NCBI GenBank assembly: GCA_024641625.1
Contig: JAHECQ010000042.1
Coordinates: 1 to 7,176, forward strand
Source: Acidimicrobiales bacterium
Lineage (GTDB): Bacteria; Actinomycetota; Acidimicrobiia; Acidimicrobiales; SZUA-35
DNA length: 7,176 nt
Direction: 5' to 3'
A program made the translations under genes and the position numbers. Shown here one piece after another: positions 1 through 6,587 of the stretch. The notes under the pieces are model-generated. The model was not told the origin of the DNA, did no database searches, and saw only the letters and a list, made by a program, of their open reading frames with translations. Within the stretch, counting starts at the first letter, position 1; each line of letters begins with the position of its first letter.

Positions 1-222
1 GGCCATCACGATGACGTCGGCGGTGCTCTCGGCCGCCATCTGTGCCAACTGGAGCGAGTCACCCCGGAGATCGGCCACGCCGTGGAAGATGTCGGGCGTC
101 ATGTAGTTGTGCGCCAAGACGACGGCGTTCCGCTCGACCTTCAGCCGTTCGATGTCGGCGACGATCGGTGCCAGGATCTCTCGTTCGATGTCGGGAAGGA
201 AGTGCTGGGAGATGGTGGTCAT
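1..222 (-). CDS. nadA: Quinolinate synthase NadA, N-terminal part (runs off the left edge)
   Basis: Quinolinate synthase condenses iminoaspartate with dihydroxyacetone phosphate to make quinolinate in de novo NAD synthesis, using a [4Fe-4S] cluster in the cytoplasm. I translated 74 codons from the ATG at 222-220; the frame stays open to the window edge. The stretch [20 protein letters not shown] (residues 33-52) followed by [12 protein letters not shown] is the family's first conserved block; H38, Y40 and S56 sit where substrate-contacting residues are expected. The usual Gln after HNY is Met here (residue 41). The cluster cysteines lie outside the window. An AGGAG at 237-233 on the minus strand, 10 nt before the ATG, supports the start. 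The gene follows nrtR on the same strand with 90 bp between, and that gap holds the presumed NrtR operator. The family call is secure; completeness of the gene cannot be judged. Confidence 0.93.
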   Translation of the reverse strand, partial: MTTISQHFLPDIEREILAPIVADIERLKVERNAVVLAHNYMTPDIFHGVADLRGDSLQLAQMAAESTADVIVMA

Positions 223-241
223 GGTCCAACTGCTCCTGTTA

Positions 242-247
242 ATTATG
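242..247 (-). promoter_or_regulatory. Candidate -10 box of nadA
   Basis: The minus strand reads CATAAT here, in an AT-rich island that stands out in this GC-rich window. It would start transcription about 7 nt downstream, just before the AGGAG of nadA. No convincing -35 hexamer lies at normal spacing; TTAGCA at 273-268 would need a 20-nt spacer. The hexamer overlaps the left arm of the palindrome at 245-261, as expected for a repressed promoter. Confidence 0.45.
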
Positions 248-271
248 CTCGACTTGAGCATTAGTGATGCT
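245..271. promoter_or_regulatory. Palindromic operator with three half-sites, probable NrtR site
   Basis: ATGCTC (245-250), a 5-nt spacer and GAGCAT (256-261) form a perfect 17-bp inverted repeat. A third half-site, ATGCT at 267-271, forms a second overlapping inverted repeat with AGCAT at 257-261. The flanks are AT-rich and partly symmetric: on the minus strand the left flank reads CTA and the right flank AAT. The element sits in the gap between nrtR and nadA and overlaps the candidate nadA -10. NrtR repressors characterised in other bacteria bind palindromes upstream of NAD genes, so NrtR is the natural ligand. That assignment is inferred from position, not from a motif search. Confidence 0.65.
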
Positions 272-312
272 AACAGTTGTCCCGACTCGGTACAAGGCGC
301 CCGGGAAGCCGC

Positions 313-1203
313 TCAGCGGTACCGAACCCCCAGGCTGGTTTGCGAGCGCTCGAGCATCACCTCGGGCCGATAGCGGAAGAGCTCGGCCGGACGACCGCTG
401 CGGGCCTCGGTTCTCTCACCGGTCCCCTCGACCAGTCCCGAACGCTCGATCACGCGACGGAAGTTCTGCTTGTGGAGTCTCACGCCGGCGAGGGCCTCCA
501 CCGTCATCTGCAACTCGAGAAGCGTGAACCGTTCGGAGAGCAACTCGAAAACCACCGGCCGATAGGTCAGCTTCCCTCGGAGTCGGGCAAGGGCAACCGC
601 AGCGATACGGCGATGGTCGCGACGCAACGGGATGCCGGCCGTCGCTCCCGACGCAAGCCCTCGGTCCTCGAAGTGCTCGGCCACCAATCCGGCTTCATAG
701 AGCAGCTCGTAGCGCTCGACGACCCGAATCCCATCCCACGGCGACCCGAAGCTCAGCTGAACCCGCTGCGCCCGATCACCCCCACCCTCGTCGGCCCAGG
801 CGTCGAGCCGTGGCCGAAGATCACCGGTGAGGAGCTGCGGCACACCTTCCCGGTGATCCTCCCACGGAAGGAGATCGTACACGCCGAGCCATCCGGCTCC
901 GGCCAACGGTGGTCGCTCACGCACCAGGGCGAGATAGGCGATGCTGATCGGTCGGCTGGCCAGGCGGCCACCGCGGCCGAGGTCGCCGAAGCTGTAGAGC
1001 TGTTCGACGTAGCCGACCTCGAGCCCGGTCCCTTCACGAAGGCAACGCCGGAGCCCCAGTTCGAGGGTGAGGTCGTGCGAGAGATCGAGCAGTCCGGACG
1101 GCAGTGACGCCATCCCTTCGTCATCGACCACCAGTAGCCGAGGGTCGTCGTCGGTCAACGCGACGACAACCGCATCGAGAGTGACGAGAGCAGTGACATC
1201 CAC
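313..1203 (-). CDS. nrtR: NrtR: Nudix-related transcriptional regulator of NAD metabolism
   Basis: 296 aa, the usual NrtR size. Residues 1 to about 150 form a Nudix-like domain with the LPSGLLDL entry segment and a degenerate Nudix box (RCLREGTGL, 53-61). Two box glutamates are replaced (C54, G58), so hydrolysis is unlikely and ligand sensing more so. Residues about 188-285 form the NrtR winged-helix domain: KLTYRPVVFELLSERFTLLE, then NFRRVIERSGLVEGTGE and GRPAELFRYRP. In characterised relatives ADP-ribose or a related NAD derivative releases the repressor from DNA. The start is GTG at 1203-1201, with no Shine-Dalgarno. A TACCAT hexamer begins 13 nt upstream of it, which suggests leaderless translation. 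nadA lies directly downstream, which supports the regulator call. It is separated from the SulP gene upstream by 90 bp containing a hairpin, so it probably has its own promoter. Confidence 0.92.
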   Translation of the reverse strand: MDVTALVTLDAVVVALTDDDPRLLVVDDEGMASLPSGLLDLSHDLTLELGLRRCLREGTGLEVGYVEQLYSFGDLGRGGRLASRPISIAYLALVRERPPLAGAGWLGVYDLLPWEDHREGVPQLLTGDLRPRLDAWADEGGGDRAQRVQLSFGSPWDGIRVVERYELLYEAGLVAEHFEDRGLASGATAGIPLRRDHRRIAAVALARLRGKLTYRPVVFELLSERFTLLELQMTVEALAGVRLHKQNFRRVIERSGLVEGTGERTEARSGRPAELFRYRPEVMLERSQTSLGVRYR

Positions 1204-1210
1204 CCGGCGG

Positions 1211-1216
1211 ATGGTA
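1211..1216 (-). promoter_or_regulatory. Candidate -10 of nrtR (leaderless start)
   Basis: TACCAT on the minus strand fits the actinobacterial TANNNT -10 pattern. Its first base is 13 nt before the GTG start of nrtR, which puts transcription start at or next to the start codon. No Shine-Dalgarno precedes the GTG, which agrees. The -35 region is unconvincing. Confidence 0.45.
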
Positions 1217-1228
1217 AGCCGCCAACGT

Positions 1229-1243
1229 GGCCGTCGGACGGCC
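1229..1243. terminator. Short GC hairpin between the SulP gene and nrtR
   Basis: GGCCGTCGGACGGCC is a near-perfect inverted repeat (GGCCGT, loop CGG, ACGGCC). It lies 51 nt past the SulP stop codon on the minus strand and 26 nt before nrtR. A second weak repeat, GGCA-GGAG-TGCC, is at 1245-1256. There is no T tract, so a classical Rho-independent terminator is not shown. It may end or attenuate SulP transcription, or be a protein-binding site upstream of nrtR. Confidence 0.35.
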
Positions 1244-1293
1244 GGGCAGGAGTGCCTGGTCGCTCCACGGGCCGGATCAACACGCAGGGGTTC

Positions 1294-3000
1294 CTACGAA
1301 CCGCCCGTCCGCTTCTTCCAGTCGGTCCATCGAATGCCCGATTCCGAGACATACCCGGCGACTGCCTCCCCGATGGTCGGGTAGAGCCGATGCTCGCCGA
1401 TCAGGCCAAGCGTGCCCGACGGAGTGATCTGGTCCTTCACGACTCCCTTGAGCTCGGCGAAGGCAAGGGTGATTCCCCGCTCGGCAAGATCCCCGTGCAA
1501 CCGCACCAACACCTCCTCTGCGGTGGCATCGATGTCGGTGATCGGTTCGGCGGTGACCACCACCCAGTGCACCGGCTCGGTGGCATGATCGACCCGCTCG
1601 AGGACTTCGGCCCGGAACCCATCGGCGTTGGCGAAGAAGAGCGGGGCATCGAAGCGGAACAGCAGCAGGCCGTCGATCTCCTCGCCCTCGGGGTGACGAT
1701 CGATGTCGTGGTAGCCGCTCACACCATCGATGCGTACCAACGCCGTCACGTGCGGACGCCAGGCGTTGTTCACGAACGCCAGCAGCGACACGCCGACCGC
1801 CAGCCCGATGCCCCACACGACGCCGGCGGCGATGACACCGACGAAGGCGATCATCGACAGCAGGAACTCGCGGCGACGCCAGCGAGCCAATCGGGACACC
1901 GCCCCGAAGTCGAGCAGATCGAACACGGCAACGATCACGATGGCGGCCAGTGTGGCGGTGGGAAGGGACGCCAGGAGGCCCGGGGCCGCCACCAGGAGCG
2001 CGATGATGAGGGCCGCCGATACCACTCCGGTGAGCTGGGACTTGGCGCCGGCCGCCTCGGCAACCGGTGTCCGTGACGAGCTGGCGCTGATCGGGAATCC
2101 CTGGAAGAACCCGGCGGCGATGTTGGCTGCCCCGACCCCCATGAGTTCGGCATCGGGGTCGACGGTCTGCCCCTTGCGTTCGCTGTAGGCCTTGGAGAGC
2201 ACACTCGTATCGGCGAACGTCACCAACGCAATGGTGAGCGACCCGACGACCAGCGCATCGAGGTCGCCCCACACCAAGCGAGGAACCGAGGGAACCGGAA
2301 TGCCCGATGGGAGCGCACCGACGAGCTCGAGCGTGTCGCCGGCCCCGAACACCTCGACGATGCCGATGCTGACCACCACCACCACGAGTGCTCGAGGCAA
2401 CCTCGGCCACAACAGCCTCAAGACGATCAGACCGACGACGGCGCCCACACCGAATGCCGCCGTTTCCCATTGCAGGACATCTGCCGCCCGAGCCAAGTCG
2501 ATGAGCTTTCCCAGCGGTACCTCACTGGAGATCGAGACCCCCAGCAGCTTGGGCAACTGTCCGAGAATCACGACCACGGCAATGCCGTTGAGATAGCCCA
2601 CCCGCACAGGCATCGACAGCAGTTCGGTGACGAATCCGAAGTGGGCGAACCCGGCGGCCAGGGCAATGAGCCCGACCCCGATGGCCAGTGCGCCGGCCAG
2701 CGCGATGGCCCGTCCCATGTCACCGTCGGCCAGAGGCAGGATCGATGCGGCGATGAGCGGAGCCAACGACGAATCCGGGCCGAGCACCAGGATGCGGGAC
2801 GGGCCGAACACGGCGTAGGCCAGCAGCGGCAGCACCGTCGCGTACATGCCGTGCACCGGCGGCAATCCCGCCGCTTGGCTGTACCCGATCCCGACAGGGA
2901 CCAGGAACGCCGTGAGGACGATACCTGCGACGAGGTCACCGAACAGGTCCGACCGGGTGATTCCACGAAGGTTTGCCAGTCCCGGCGGCCGTGCGAGCAT
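1294..3000 (-). CDS. SulP-family anion permease with C-terminal STAS domain
   Basis: 568 aa inner-membrane transporter of the SulP/SLC26 family, whose bacterial members move sulfate, bicarbonate or other anions. Hydrophobic segments fill residues about 20-410. The family signature is at 51-75 (GMYATVLPLLAYAVFG, then PSRILVLGP). The later conserved segment AAGFFQGFPISASSSRTPVA (295-314) and the GAKSQLTGVVSA stretch after it are typical of the family. Residues about 440-555 form a cytoplasmic STAS domain, with DIDAT (489-493) at the usual loop. Length and domain order match complete members, so the gene looks intact. The start is ATG at 3000-2998; only a weak GGATGGGG precedes it. It is divergent from the ROK kinase with 114 bp between. 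The substrate cannot be told from sequence: sulfate and bicarbonate are both possible, and no cys or carbon-fixation genes are nearby. Confidence 0.93.
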   Translation of the reverse strand: MLARPPGLANLRGITRSDLFGDLVAGIVLTAFLVPVGIGYSQAAGLPPVHGMYATVLPLLAYAVFGPSRILVLGPDSSLAPLIAASILPLADGDMGRAIALAGALAIGVGLIALAAGFAHFGFVTELLSMPVRVGYLNGIAVVVILGQLPKLLGVSISSEVPLGKLIDLARAADVLQWETAAFGVGAVVGLIVLRLLWPRLPRALVVVVVSIGIVEVFGAGDTLELVGALPSGIPVPSVPRLVWGDLDALVVGSLTIALVTFADTSVLSKAYSERKGQTVDPDAELMGVGAANIAAGFFQGFPISASSSRTPVAEAAGAKSQLTGVVSAALIIALLVAAPGLLASLPTATLAAIVIVAVFDLLDFGAVSRLARWRRREFLLSMIAFVGVIAAGVVWGIGLAVGVSLLAFVNNAWRPHVTALVRIDGVSGYHDIDRHPEGEEIDGLLLFRFDAPLFFANADGFRAEVLERVDHATEPVHWVVVTAEPITDIDATAEEVLVRLHGDLAERGITLAFAELKGVVKDQITPSGTLGLIGEHRLYPTIGEAVAGYVSESGIRWTDWKKRTGGS

Positions 3001-3102
3001 GTCCCCATCCTGCCATCCGCCTCGCCGGGCAGCGCGACTCGGCTCCGACGAACCGGCCGGGCTCAGCGGGCATCATGGGCACCAAACGACAGAGGGCACG
3101 AG

Positions 3103-3107
3103 AGGAG
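3103..3107 (+). promoter_or_regulatory. Shine-Dalgarno of the ROK kinase
   Basis: AGGAG lies 7 nt before the ATG at 3115. It settles the start, because the reading frame is open far upstream (to about 2470) across the opposite-strand SulP gene. Confidence 0.8.
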
Positions 3108-3114
3108 TTCCAGC

Positions 3115-4056
3115 ATGATCGTGGCGGGAGTGGATGTCGGAGGAACGAACATCGAGGTCGGACTGGTCGATGAGGACAACGACGTCATCGCACGGGCCAA
3201 GCGCAACACCCCGACCAAAGGACCTGACGCCGTGATGGCCACGATCGTGGATCTGGTTCAGTCCTTGGACGAGTCGCCGGTTGCGGTAGGTGTCGGGATC
3301 CCGGGTGTGGTTCACCAGGGCAACGTGCTGACGGTTCCGAACCTGTCGAAGTGGAACGCGCAAGTGGACCTGGGTGGAGTGCTGGAGGGGATGCTCGAGG
3401 TCCCGGTCGCGCTGGGCAACGACGTGAACGTCGGCTTGCTCGGCGAATGGATCACCGGTGCCGCCCATGGGGTCGACAATGTGCTGGGCGTGTGGATGGG
3501 GACCGGGATCGGCGGCGCGATGGTGCTCGATGGTCGGCCGTTCAACGGATCACGGGGGGCGGCCGGCGAGATCGGCCACGTCATGGTGCAACCGGGCGGC
3601 GCATTGTGTGGCTGCTCTCGCCGGGGATGTGTCGAAGCCTACGCAGGCCGTCGATCGATGGCGGCCACCGCGGCGGCCATGGTGGATGCCGGGAGGCAGA
3701 CATCACTCTTCGACATCCGCAACGACGAGGGCAAGAACACGTTGACGTCGAAGGTGTGGGCTCGGGCACTGGCCGAGCAGGACGAGTTGGCCACCCGGAT
3801 CTTCGGCATGGCCATCGAGATGCTCGGTATCGCCATCGCATCGGTGATCAACGTGGTCGACGTGGAATTGGTCGTCGTCGGTGGTGGGTTGGCCGAGAAG
3901 CTGGGCCAGGATCTCGCCGACCGGCTCCGGATCGCGGCGACACCGGGGATGCTGCATCCGCATCCCGACCTGCGTTGGGTCCCGTCGGCGTTGGGCGACG
4001 ATGCCGGGGTGGTGGGTGCGGCGTCGCTGGCCCGAGCCGCCATCATCAGGGCGTGA
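3115..4056 (+). CDS. ROK-family sugar kinase (glucokinase-like)
   Basis: 313 aa cytoplasmic ATP-dependent sugar kinase. It has no N-terminal helix-turn-helix, so it is an enzyme and not a ROK repressor. The phosphate-binding motif DVGGTN is at residues 7-12. The catalytic Asp is probably D103 in GNDVNV. The second phosphate loop is GTGIGGAMVLDG (129-140). The sugar and zinc region is GEIGH (151-155) followed by CGCSRRGCVE (165-174), giving ligands H155, C165, C167 and C172. The consensus CxCGxxGCxE has Gly where this protein has Ser (168). The adenosine motif VVVGGGLAE is near 253-261. Glucokinase is the commonest activity for this architecture, but ROK enzymes also phosphorylate mannose, fructose, N-acetylglucosamine and N-acetylmannosamine. 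The gene stands alone on the plus strand, divergent from the SulP permease and convergent with the EEP remnant. No sugar-metabolism neighbour narrows the substrate. Confidence 0.92.
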   Translation: MIVAGVDVGGTNIEVGLVDEDNDVIARAKRNTPTKGPDAVMATIVDLVQSLDESPVAVGVGIPGVVHQGNVLTVPNLSKWNAQVDLGGVLEGMLEVPVALGNDVNVGLLGEWITGAAHGVDNVLGVWMGTGIGGAMVLDGRPFNGSRGAAGEIGHVMVQPGGALCGCSRRGCVEAYAGRRSMAATAAAMVDAGRQTSLFDIRNDEGKNTLTSKVWARALAEQDELATRIFGMAIEMLGIAIASVINVVDVELVVVGGGLAEKLGQDLADRLRIAATPGMLHPHPDLRWVPSALGDDAGVVGAASLARAAIIRA

Positions 4057-4452
4057 GTCTCGGTTCAGGTCCCCTTCAGCGCGCCGGTGTCGACGCTTGC
4101 CGAGAAGATGACAACCCTCGAAGGTCGGCGGAGAGCGGCAGGTGGTCCGAAGCGGTCCGAGTCAGGTTCGTGGCGGGGACTTCGACGTGCAGGATGTCAA
4201 CAGACGGGTCGACGAAGATCTGGTCGATCCGGGCCACCGGCCAGCGTCCTCCCCGGGTTCGACGCGGTCGATGACCATCCAGTCCCCGTCCTGCGAGCCC
4301 GGCCTCGATCGTGCTCGCCGCATCACGATCCGACATGCGGAACACTTGCTTCGTCTCCCGGTGGACGAAAGACCCTACTCCAACGGTGGCGATCGACGCA
4401 GACCCGCAGACGCCGTCCCCACCTCTCGAAACGATCGATCATGCCCGAGCAG
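4057..4452. other. Gene-poor gap between the ROK kinase and the PhyH gene
   Basis: This 396-bp stretch has no intact gene. Its minus strand holds the EEP remnant at 4076-4438. The plus-strand reading frames crossing it show no Shine-Dalgarno, no recognisable motif and poor codon use. I see no T-tract terminator at either flank. A small direct repeat, CGCAGAC, occurs twice near 4396-4412. The region looks like erosion between two convergent genes. Confidence 0.6.
4076..4438 (-). pseudogene. Remnant of an endonuclease/exonuclease/phosphatase (EEP) family gene, C-terminal end with frameshifts
   Basis: The C-terminal part reads ARIDQIFVDPSVDILHVEVP and then ASDHLPLSADLRGL. This matches the end of EEP hydrolases, where the RID and SDH motifs carry active-site Asp and His. 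The N-terminal two thirds, with the metal-binding Asn and Glu motifs, is absent: the frame is closed by a stop at 4441-4439, right beside the end of the dioxygenase gene. Third-position G/C is high in the main frame from about 4345 to 4298. It then collapses to about 4235, while the +1 frame becomes almost purely G/C-ending and reads QDGDWMVIDRVEPGEDAGRW. The main frame recovers at RIDQIFV. That pattern implies two compensating indels. One missing C near 4230 would join GRWP directly to RIDQIFV. It is most likely a dead remnant; the shifts alone could be sequencing errors, but the missing N-terminus could not. Confidence 0.62.
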
Positions 4453-5280
4453 TCAGGCCACCCGGCGCCGGTGCGCAATCGGGTAGATCGTCGGATCGAG
4501 CGGTACACCCGACGGGTGGTCGTTGCGGGTGAGGGCGGGGTTGGTTCCGGGCCGAACGTCATAGACGACGTCATCGCCGGCGTAGCGGACCGTGTACCCG
4601 CGCCGTCGCCGATCGGTCCGCAGGTTGCCCCCCGAACCGTGGACGGTGAGGGCGTGGAACGCCAGGAGGTCGCCGGGTTCCAGGTCCCAGGTGACGATGT
4701 CGAGCGCTTCCCGGTCGGCGTCGAAGTCGGGGATGGGCTCGTAGTCCGGGTTGCGCTCGTACTCATAGCCGCCGGCCGCGAACGTGCGGGGCTGGAACCA
4801 CCGGTTCCACCGATGCGACCCACGGATGAACTCCAGTGCTCCGCTCTCACGCGTGACCGGGTCGAGCGTCACCCACAACGACATCAGCTGCCGACCGGCG
4901 ACCGGCCAGTACGGCTGGTCGTGGTGCCAAGGTGTCGGGCTCGGGGTGGACGCTTCCTTGACGAACAGCTGGTCGTAGAACAAGTGGACCGCCCGGGCGT
5001 GAAGGAGTTGCGCGGCGACGGCCGGGAGCGGGGACGCGAGGCAGTAGCGGGCAAAGCGCTCGTCGGATCGCCAATTGTCGAAGTTGCCGTGGAATCGTCC
5101 GCCTCCCGGCGAGTCATACCCGTGGTAGCCGGGAGCAGGGTCGCCGATGTCGCGCTCTATGGCCTCGGCCAGGAGATCGGTCCACTCCTCATCGAGCAGG
5201 CCGCTGAGGAGCACCACCCCATCGCGGTGGAACCTGTCGAGTTCATCGTCACTGAGGGGCCGGAGCGGTTCGCTGTTCAT
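4453..5280 (-). CDS. PhyH-family Fe(II)/2-oxoglutarate dioxygenase
   Basis: 275 aa, normal for bacterial phytanoyl-CoA dioxygenase-like enzymes, which hydroxylate substrates using Fe(II), O2 and 2-oxoglutarate. The HxD iron motif is in PWHHDQPYWP (H119, D121). The distal His is H214 in DLLAFHALTVHGSGGN, and the following RRRRGYTVRYAGDD (224-237) supplies the Arg that binds the 2-oxoglutarate carboxylate. The N-terminal FHRDGVVLLSGLLDEEW (17-33) is the usual entry segment. The facial triad is complete, so it should be active. The ATG at 5280-5278 follows AAGGAG (5293-5288) with 7 nt spacing. It lies 57 bp downstream of the flavin monooxygenase gene on the same strand, so the two are probably cotranscribed. 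The family acts on many substrates, including fatty acyl-CoAs, ectoine, phosphonates and natural products; the one here is not determined. Confidence 0.92.
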   Translation of the reverse strand: MNSEPLRPLSDDELDRFHRDGVVLLSGLLDEEWTDLLAEAIERDIGDPAPGYHGYDSPGGGRFHGNFDNWRSDERFARYCLASPLPAVAAQLLHARAVHLFYDQLFVKEASTPSPTPWHHDQPYWPVAGRQLMSLWVTLDPVTRESGALEFIRGSHRWNRWFQPRTFAAGGYEYERNPDYEPIPDFDADREALDIVTWDLEPGDLLAFHALTVHGSGGNLRTDRRRRGYTVRYAGDDVVYDVRPGTNPALTRNDHPSGVPLDPTIYPIAHRRRVA

Positions 5281-5299
5281 CCTCGATCTCCTTTCGGTG

Positions 5300-5319
5300 C
5301 GATGGGCGATCTGCCATCG
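5300..5319. repeat. Inverted repeat in the monooxygenase-dioxygenase gap
   Basis: CGATGG (5300-5305) and CCATCG (5314-5319) form a perfect 6-bp stem with an 8-nt loop. It lies in the 57-bp spacer, just upstream of the PhyH ribosome binding site. It could be a weak mRNA hairpin that tunes the ratio of the two proteins. There is no T tract, so it is not an evident terminator; chance is possible. Confidence 0.3.
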
Positions 5320-5337
5320 TGACTCATCGGGTGCAGC

Positions 5338-6492
5338 TCAGACCAGGGGATGGTTGGGCTCGAGATCCAACCGGGCCCGGCCCAATTGCTCCCGGGCGGT
5401 GTCCCACTCGTAGAACGCATGGGTGGCCAGCATGTTGAAGTCGCGGAAGAAGCGCTGCATCGGCGCCGAGGTGGCGAAATTCGACGAACCGGAGTGGTGG
5501 ATCATGTCGTTCACCGCCCGACGGCAGAGGTCGACGATGAATCCGGCCCGGCCCTTGAGTCGAACCCGATCCTCCATGGTGAAGCTGCCCCGATCGGCGA
5601 GGTCGATGGCTTCCTGGGTGAGGTCGATGACGAGGCGCTGGGTGACGTCTGCGGCCGCCGCCGCTTCGCCCAGTTTGATGTGGCTGTAGCGACTGTCGGC
5701 CAGCGCAGCACCGGAGTGCGTCCTGACCCTGCTCCTGACCACCTCCTCGAACGCCGACACCGCACCCCGGATGCCGCCGGAGAAGATGCCCATCGTCTCG
5801 CAGTAGATGAAGGGGAGGATCGGCATGAGGTATTGGGGGTTGTCGTGCATCCGGGCACCGGGAGTGTCTCCGTTGCGAAAGTCGGCCGCCGCCAACACCC
5901 GATGCTCGGGTACGAACACTTCGCGGATCTCGAAGTCGTGACTCCCCGTACCGGACATCGCCGACATGTGCCAGGTGTCGACGAGGTCGGTGTCCTCGGC
6001 CGGCACCAGGAACTGGTGACGGGTGCCATCCGCGCTCGACCCGCCGACGCAGGCCCAGTCGGCGTGCACGATGCCCGAGCCCCAGGTGGCCCGTCCGGAG
6101 ATCACCATGCCCCCATCGACGGGCTCCACGGTCATGGACGGCGCGGTCGTCACGGGTATCAGGGCGTATCCCTTGTCCGCGAACAGCTCTTCCTGGGCTC
6201 GTTCGGGATACTTGACCGCCATCCAGTTGTGTCCGCTGTAGAACGCAACGTTCCATCCGGTCGACAAGCAGGCAGCGCTGATGATCTCCGTGACCTCACG
6301 ATGCGTGTGAATGGACAGCTCATGACCGCCCCAGCGCCTCGGGACCAGGATCGACAGGAGTTGGGCGTCGATCAGCTCGGCAATCGTGTCGTTCTGGGGC
6401 TGGCGGAGCGCCTCGGTCTCCCGAGCGCGTCGAGCGATCGACGGTGCGAGCTGTCGAGCCCGGTCCACCAGTTCTTCGTGGGTCACGCCCAT
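5338..6492 (-). CDS. Group D flavin-dependent monooxygenase, oxygenase component (HsaA/DszC-like, acyl-CoA dehydrogenase fold)
   Basis: 384 aa from the ATG at 6492-6490. A TTG at 6507 would add five residues, but it overlaps GAGGAG (6505-6500), the Shine-Dalgarno spaced 7 nt from the ATG, so the ATG is the start. The protein has the acyl-CoA dehydrogenase fold: an N-terminal helical domain with LIDAQLLSILVPRRWGG (40-56), a middle beta domain with SGRATWGSGIVHADW (132-146) and DTWHMSAMSGTGSHDF (172-187), and a C-terminal helical domain with HHSGSSNFATSAPMQRFFRD (332-351). The middle and C-terminal blocks resemble HsaA, HpaB-type group D and DszC oxygenases more than true dehydrogenases, and the usual catalytic Glu region is not evident. 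Such enzymes take reduced FMN or FAD from a separate reductase to hydroxylate aromatics or oxidise S or N atoms. No reductase gene is in the window. It is first in an apparent operon with the PhyH gene. The substrate is unknown. Confidence 0.87.
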   Translation of the reverse strand: MGVTHEELVDRARQLAPSIARRARETEALRQPQNDTIAELIDAQLLSILVPRRWGGHELSIHTHREVTEIISAACLSTGWNVAFYSGHNWMAVKYPERAQEELFADKGYALIPVTTAPSMTVEPVDGGMVISGRATWGSGIVHADWACVGGSSADGTRHQFLVPAEDTDLVDTWHMSAMSGTGSHDFEIREVFVPEHRVLAAADFRNGDTPGARMHDNPQYLMPILPFIYCETMGIFSGGIRGAVSAFEEVVRSRVRTHSGAALADSRYSHIKLGEAAAAADVTQRLVIDLTQEAIDLADRGSFTMEDRVRLKGRAGFIVDLCRRAVNDMIHHSGSSNFATSAPMQRFFRDFNMLATHAFYEWDTAREQLGRARLDLEPNHPLV

Positions 6493-6561
6493 CGTGTGTC
6501 TCCTCAACGACGCCGGCCCGGGGAAAGAGGCGGCCAGTCGAGCGCCCCAGCAGGCGTCCGC

Positions 6562-6567
6562 ATCCTA
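6562..6567 (-). promoter_or_regulatory. Candidate -10 of the monooxygenase-PhyH operon
   Basis: TAGGAT on the minus strand fits TANNNT. It would give a leader of roughly 60 nt ending in the GAGGAG ribosome binding site. The -35 region is not convincing, but the inverted repeat at 6572-6587 fills its place, as at a regulator-controlled promoter. Confidence 0.35.
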
Positions 6568-6571
6568 GGGC

Positions 6572-6587
6572 CTGTCGGCATCGACAG
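6572..6587. promoter_or_regulatory. 16-bp inverted repeat upstream of the oxygenase operon
   Basis: CTGTCG (6572-6577), GCAT, CGACAG (6582-6587) form a perfect 6-bp inverted repeat. It lies 4 nt upstream of the candidate -10 of the minus-strand operon, in the spacer and -35 zone. That is a usual place for a repressor dimer. The binding protein is unknown and no regulator gene is adjacent. Confidence 0.4.

Noticed and set aside
277..1107. 276-codon open frame on the plus strand opposite nrtR
   Set aside because: It is a high-GC antisense shadow. NrtR on the other strand has clear domain motifs, and this frame has no ribosome site or recognisable motif.
1252..2076. 274-codon open frame on the plus strand opposite the SulP gene
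   Set aside because: Rich in His, Asp, Arg and Gln with no domain. It mirrors the codon bias of the permease on the other strand.
2470..3114. Possible long N-terminal extension of the ROK kinase
   Set aside because: The frame is open but overlaps the start half of SulP on the other strand. ROK kinases begin just before DVGGTN, and AGGAG at 3103-3107 selects the ATG at 3115.
4087..5322. 411-codon plus-strand frame opposite the PhyH gene
   Set aside because: Shadow of the minus-strand dioxygenase, which has a complete iron-binding triad and a strong ribosome site.
6493..6507. TTG start for the flavin monooxygenase five codons upstream
   Set aside because: The TTG overlaps the GAGGAG ribosome site that serves the ATG at 6492.
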